Shown: positions 55,930 through 56,944 of the stretch, in pieces
How positions within the stretch are numbered: the first letter of the stretch is position 1
How the letters are laid out: each line of letters starts with the position of its first letter
NCBI GenBank assembly: GCA_028284395.1
Contig: JANQRV010000554.1
Span: 1 to 56,944, forward strand
DNA: 56,944 bases
Source: Saprospiraceae bacterium
Lineage (GTDB): Bacteria > Bacteroidota > Bacteroidia > Chitinophagales > Saprospiraceae
Direction of reading: 5' to 3'
The notes under the pieces: generated by a model
Databases searched by the model: none
The model's input: only the letters and a program-made list of their open reading frames with translations
Told to the model about the DNA's origin: nothing
Program-made: the position numbers and the translations under genes

Positions 55930-56484
55930 ATGCTTTATACAGAAAATATGATCGAAATCAATTTGGCACATGTCGGATCTGAGTTTTTGAGGCCACCTAA
56001 AAAAGAATTAATCTTTGACGTGACGGTCAGCAACCTTACGAATACTGCCAAATGGGTTCTTTTTCCATTTAAAATGGATCAATTGGTGACGGATGAAGCG
56101 GGTGGAATATTCGGGTACGAGATTTATGAACTTGGCATTGGTGCCCCGCTTTATCTAGGGCAATTCCAGGGAATGCAATCCTTTCAGGCCATTTTACTCG
56201 GACCATCGGCCAAACTAAAATTAAATGGATTGCGAATTGCTACTGTTGACCAGGAAGTTAAGGATGTCTTGATGATCCATTGTGTCGTTACCAATGAAGT
56301 TAGAATCAACAAGCAGCCATTAATTCAGGCTTTCAGGTACCCCGCACTGATCGAGGGTTCGGTTGCAGTGAACTTCTCAAAAGAAAAATTAGTTCATGCC
56401 CAATTTACGGATACGCTACAGGATTACCCGGTTGAATTGGGAAGTTATCGTTTGTTAAAAATTACTGTCCCTACTCATCATTAA
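55930..56484 (+). CDS. Unknown 184-aa beta-rich protein downstream of the effector candidate
   Basis: I do not recognise a family. It is beta-rich: ELIFDVTVSNLTNTAKWVLFPF, GYEIYELGIGAPLYLGQF, SFQAILLGPSAKLKLNG and a final LLKITVPTHH. The first half resembles a small immunoglobulin-like domain. ATG 55930 is used; ATG 55948 (MIEINLAHVG) would remove six residues and is equally plausible. It has no signal peptide. The position just after the Tgl-like gene and 0 bp before the next gene makes an immunity, chaperone or adaptor role thinkable, without direct proof. Confidence 0.65.
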   Translation: MLYTENMIEINLAHVGSEFLRPPKKELIFDVTVSNLTNTAKWVLFPFKMDQLVTDEAGGIFGYEIYELGIGAPLYLGQFQGMQSFQAILLGPSAKLKLNGLRIATVDQEVKDVLMIHCVVTNEVRINKQPLIQAFRYPALIEGSVAVNFSKEKLVHAQFTDTLQDYPVELGSYRLLKITVPTHH

Positions 56485-56944
56485 ATGCCAGAGATCATGA
56501 ATAGTGCACCGCTTAAAACCTCAAAGCAATTCAGGCCCAATGCTCTTCATCCGTTTAAACCCGATTTATTTTTTAACGACTTTCCTAGGCAAGGCAGATT
56601 GTTGAAGAATTGGTCTTCGAAAGAAGGGACAGCAGGTTCGGGGTATGATTCCGCTTCTACCGTTGCCAATGGTAAAAGTGGACTTTCCAAGGGTACAGTG
56701 ACCCAGAGGAAGTGCAAAGCTTGCGAAGAGAAGGAAAAAGAGCAGTCCAAACAAATGAAAGTGGAAGGGAATGGCTCTCAAATTAAAAACGATCGCGAAA
56801 GTAAAACCGTGAACAAATGCCCTGAATGTGGGCAGAAAAAAGCTGATCCTTCAGCAACTATTCAAATGGCACAATGCCAGAATGATGGTGGTGCAAAATA
56901 CGATACTCCCGGATGTGAGAAATCCCAGGCCCCTCCACCCGGGA
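56485..56944 (+). CDS. Cys-rich N-terminal part of a probable cargo protein (cut by window end)
   Basis: An open frame begins with ATG 56485, directly after the preceding stop, and runs to the window end without a stop (about 153 codons). It contains polar, disordered sequence with two Cys pairs in a VTQRKCKACEEKEKEQ block and NKCPECGQKK, then further Cys (AQCQNDGG, PGCEK). The QRKCxxCEE-type block resembles the N-terminal linkers of DUF4157-containing proteins often encoded with eCIS. Whether a DUF4157 or toxin domain follows cannot be seen. Most of the gene lies outside the window. Confidence 0.6.
   Translation, partial: MPEIMNSAPLKTSKQFRPNALHPFKPDLFFNDFPRQGRLLKNWSSKEGTAGSGYDSASTVANGKSGLSKGTVTQRKCKACEEKEKEQSKQMKVEGNGSQIKNDRESKTVNKCPECGQKKADPSATIQMAQCQNDGGAKYDTPGCEKSQAPPPG

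Noticed and set aside
25801..56944. Prophage or type VI secretion system
   Set aside because: No head, portal, terminase, lysis or replication genes and no TssJLM/ClpV-type set; the Afp-style gene content with DUF4255, DUF5908, LysM and PAAR proteins fits eCIS.

Overview
The window looks like a chromosomal segment of a marine or environmental Bacteroidota (Bacteroidetes) bacterium, probably a saprospirian or cytophagian relative. The clues are a beta-propeller (Reg_prop) lipoprotein, a DUF3667 membrane protein, a carotenoid cyclase, LytTR regulation, weak A-rich ribosome sites, one TAnnTTTG-type -7 box, and a Bacteroidota-style contractile injection cluster with DUF4255 and DUF5908 proteins. 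No 16S gene is present, so the placement rests on gene content. All functions are read by eye from the translated sequence; nothing was searched.

Left part (1-20 kb), mostly housekeeping or metabolic and by eye richer in GC: a 190-bp tandem repeat with alternating palindromes (1-360); an aldo/keto reductase divergent from a KAS III ketosynthase; a 5'-truncated orotate phosphoribosyltransferase remnant; a YdeP-type molybdopterin oxidoreductase with its FdhD sulfurtransferase; a zinc-ribbon DUF3667 protein; a seven-repeat propeller lipoprotein; a GntP permease plus a serine-glyoxylate-type aminotransferase, divergent from a frameshifted FAD/Fe-S glycolate/lactate-type dehydrogenase; a WD40/TPR secreted protein; a toxin-antitoxin pair whose ParE toxin carries a premature stop; a MerC-like membrane protein; and a CrtY-type lycopene cyclase.

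Middle part (20-25.8 kb), a worn accessory region beginning at an intact tRNA-Pro(GGG): a tRNA 3'-end fragment, about 1 kb of non-coding DNA, an HNH endonuclease with an overlapping small partner gene, a 5'-truncated and frameshifted tyrosine integrase, a sulfatase fragment broken at two homopolymer runs, and a spherulin-4-like protein. This looks like repeated integration and decay next to a tRNA gene.

Right part (24.6 kb to the end), the main system: an extracellular contractile injection system (eCIS/PVC/Afp type). A LytTR regulator whose receiver domain lacks the phospho-acceptor Asp precedes a uniformly oriented, tightly packed run of genes: an unknown small protein, the DUF4255 tail terminator, a 373-aa cap candidate, one sheath, two coiled-coil proteins, two tube proteins, DUF5908, a LysM baseplate hub protein, a VgrG-like spike, a PAAR tip, gp25, the J-like Afp11 wedge, an Afp12-like wedge, a 2283-aa protein with propeller-like and helix-hairpin-helix repeats, the tape measure protein, a peptidoglycan-binding/transglutaminase-like effector candidate, an unknown 184-aa protein, and a Cys-rich gene cut by the window end. 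The AAA+ ATPase expected in such clusters is not in the window. The most novel features are the helix-hairpin-helix array in the giant protein, the repeat family shared with its Afp12-like neighbour, the coiled-coil pair between sheath and tube, and the Tgl-like cargo candidate.
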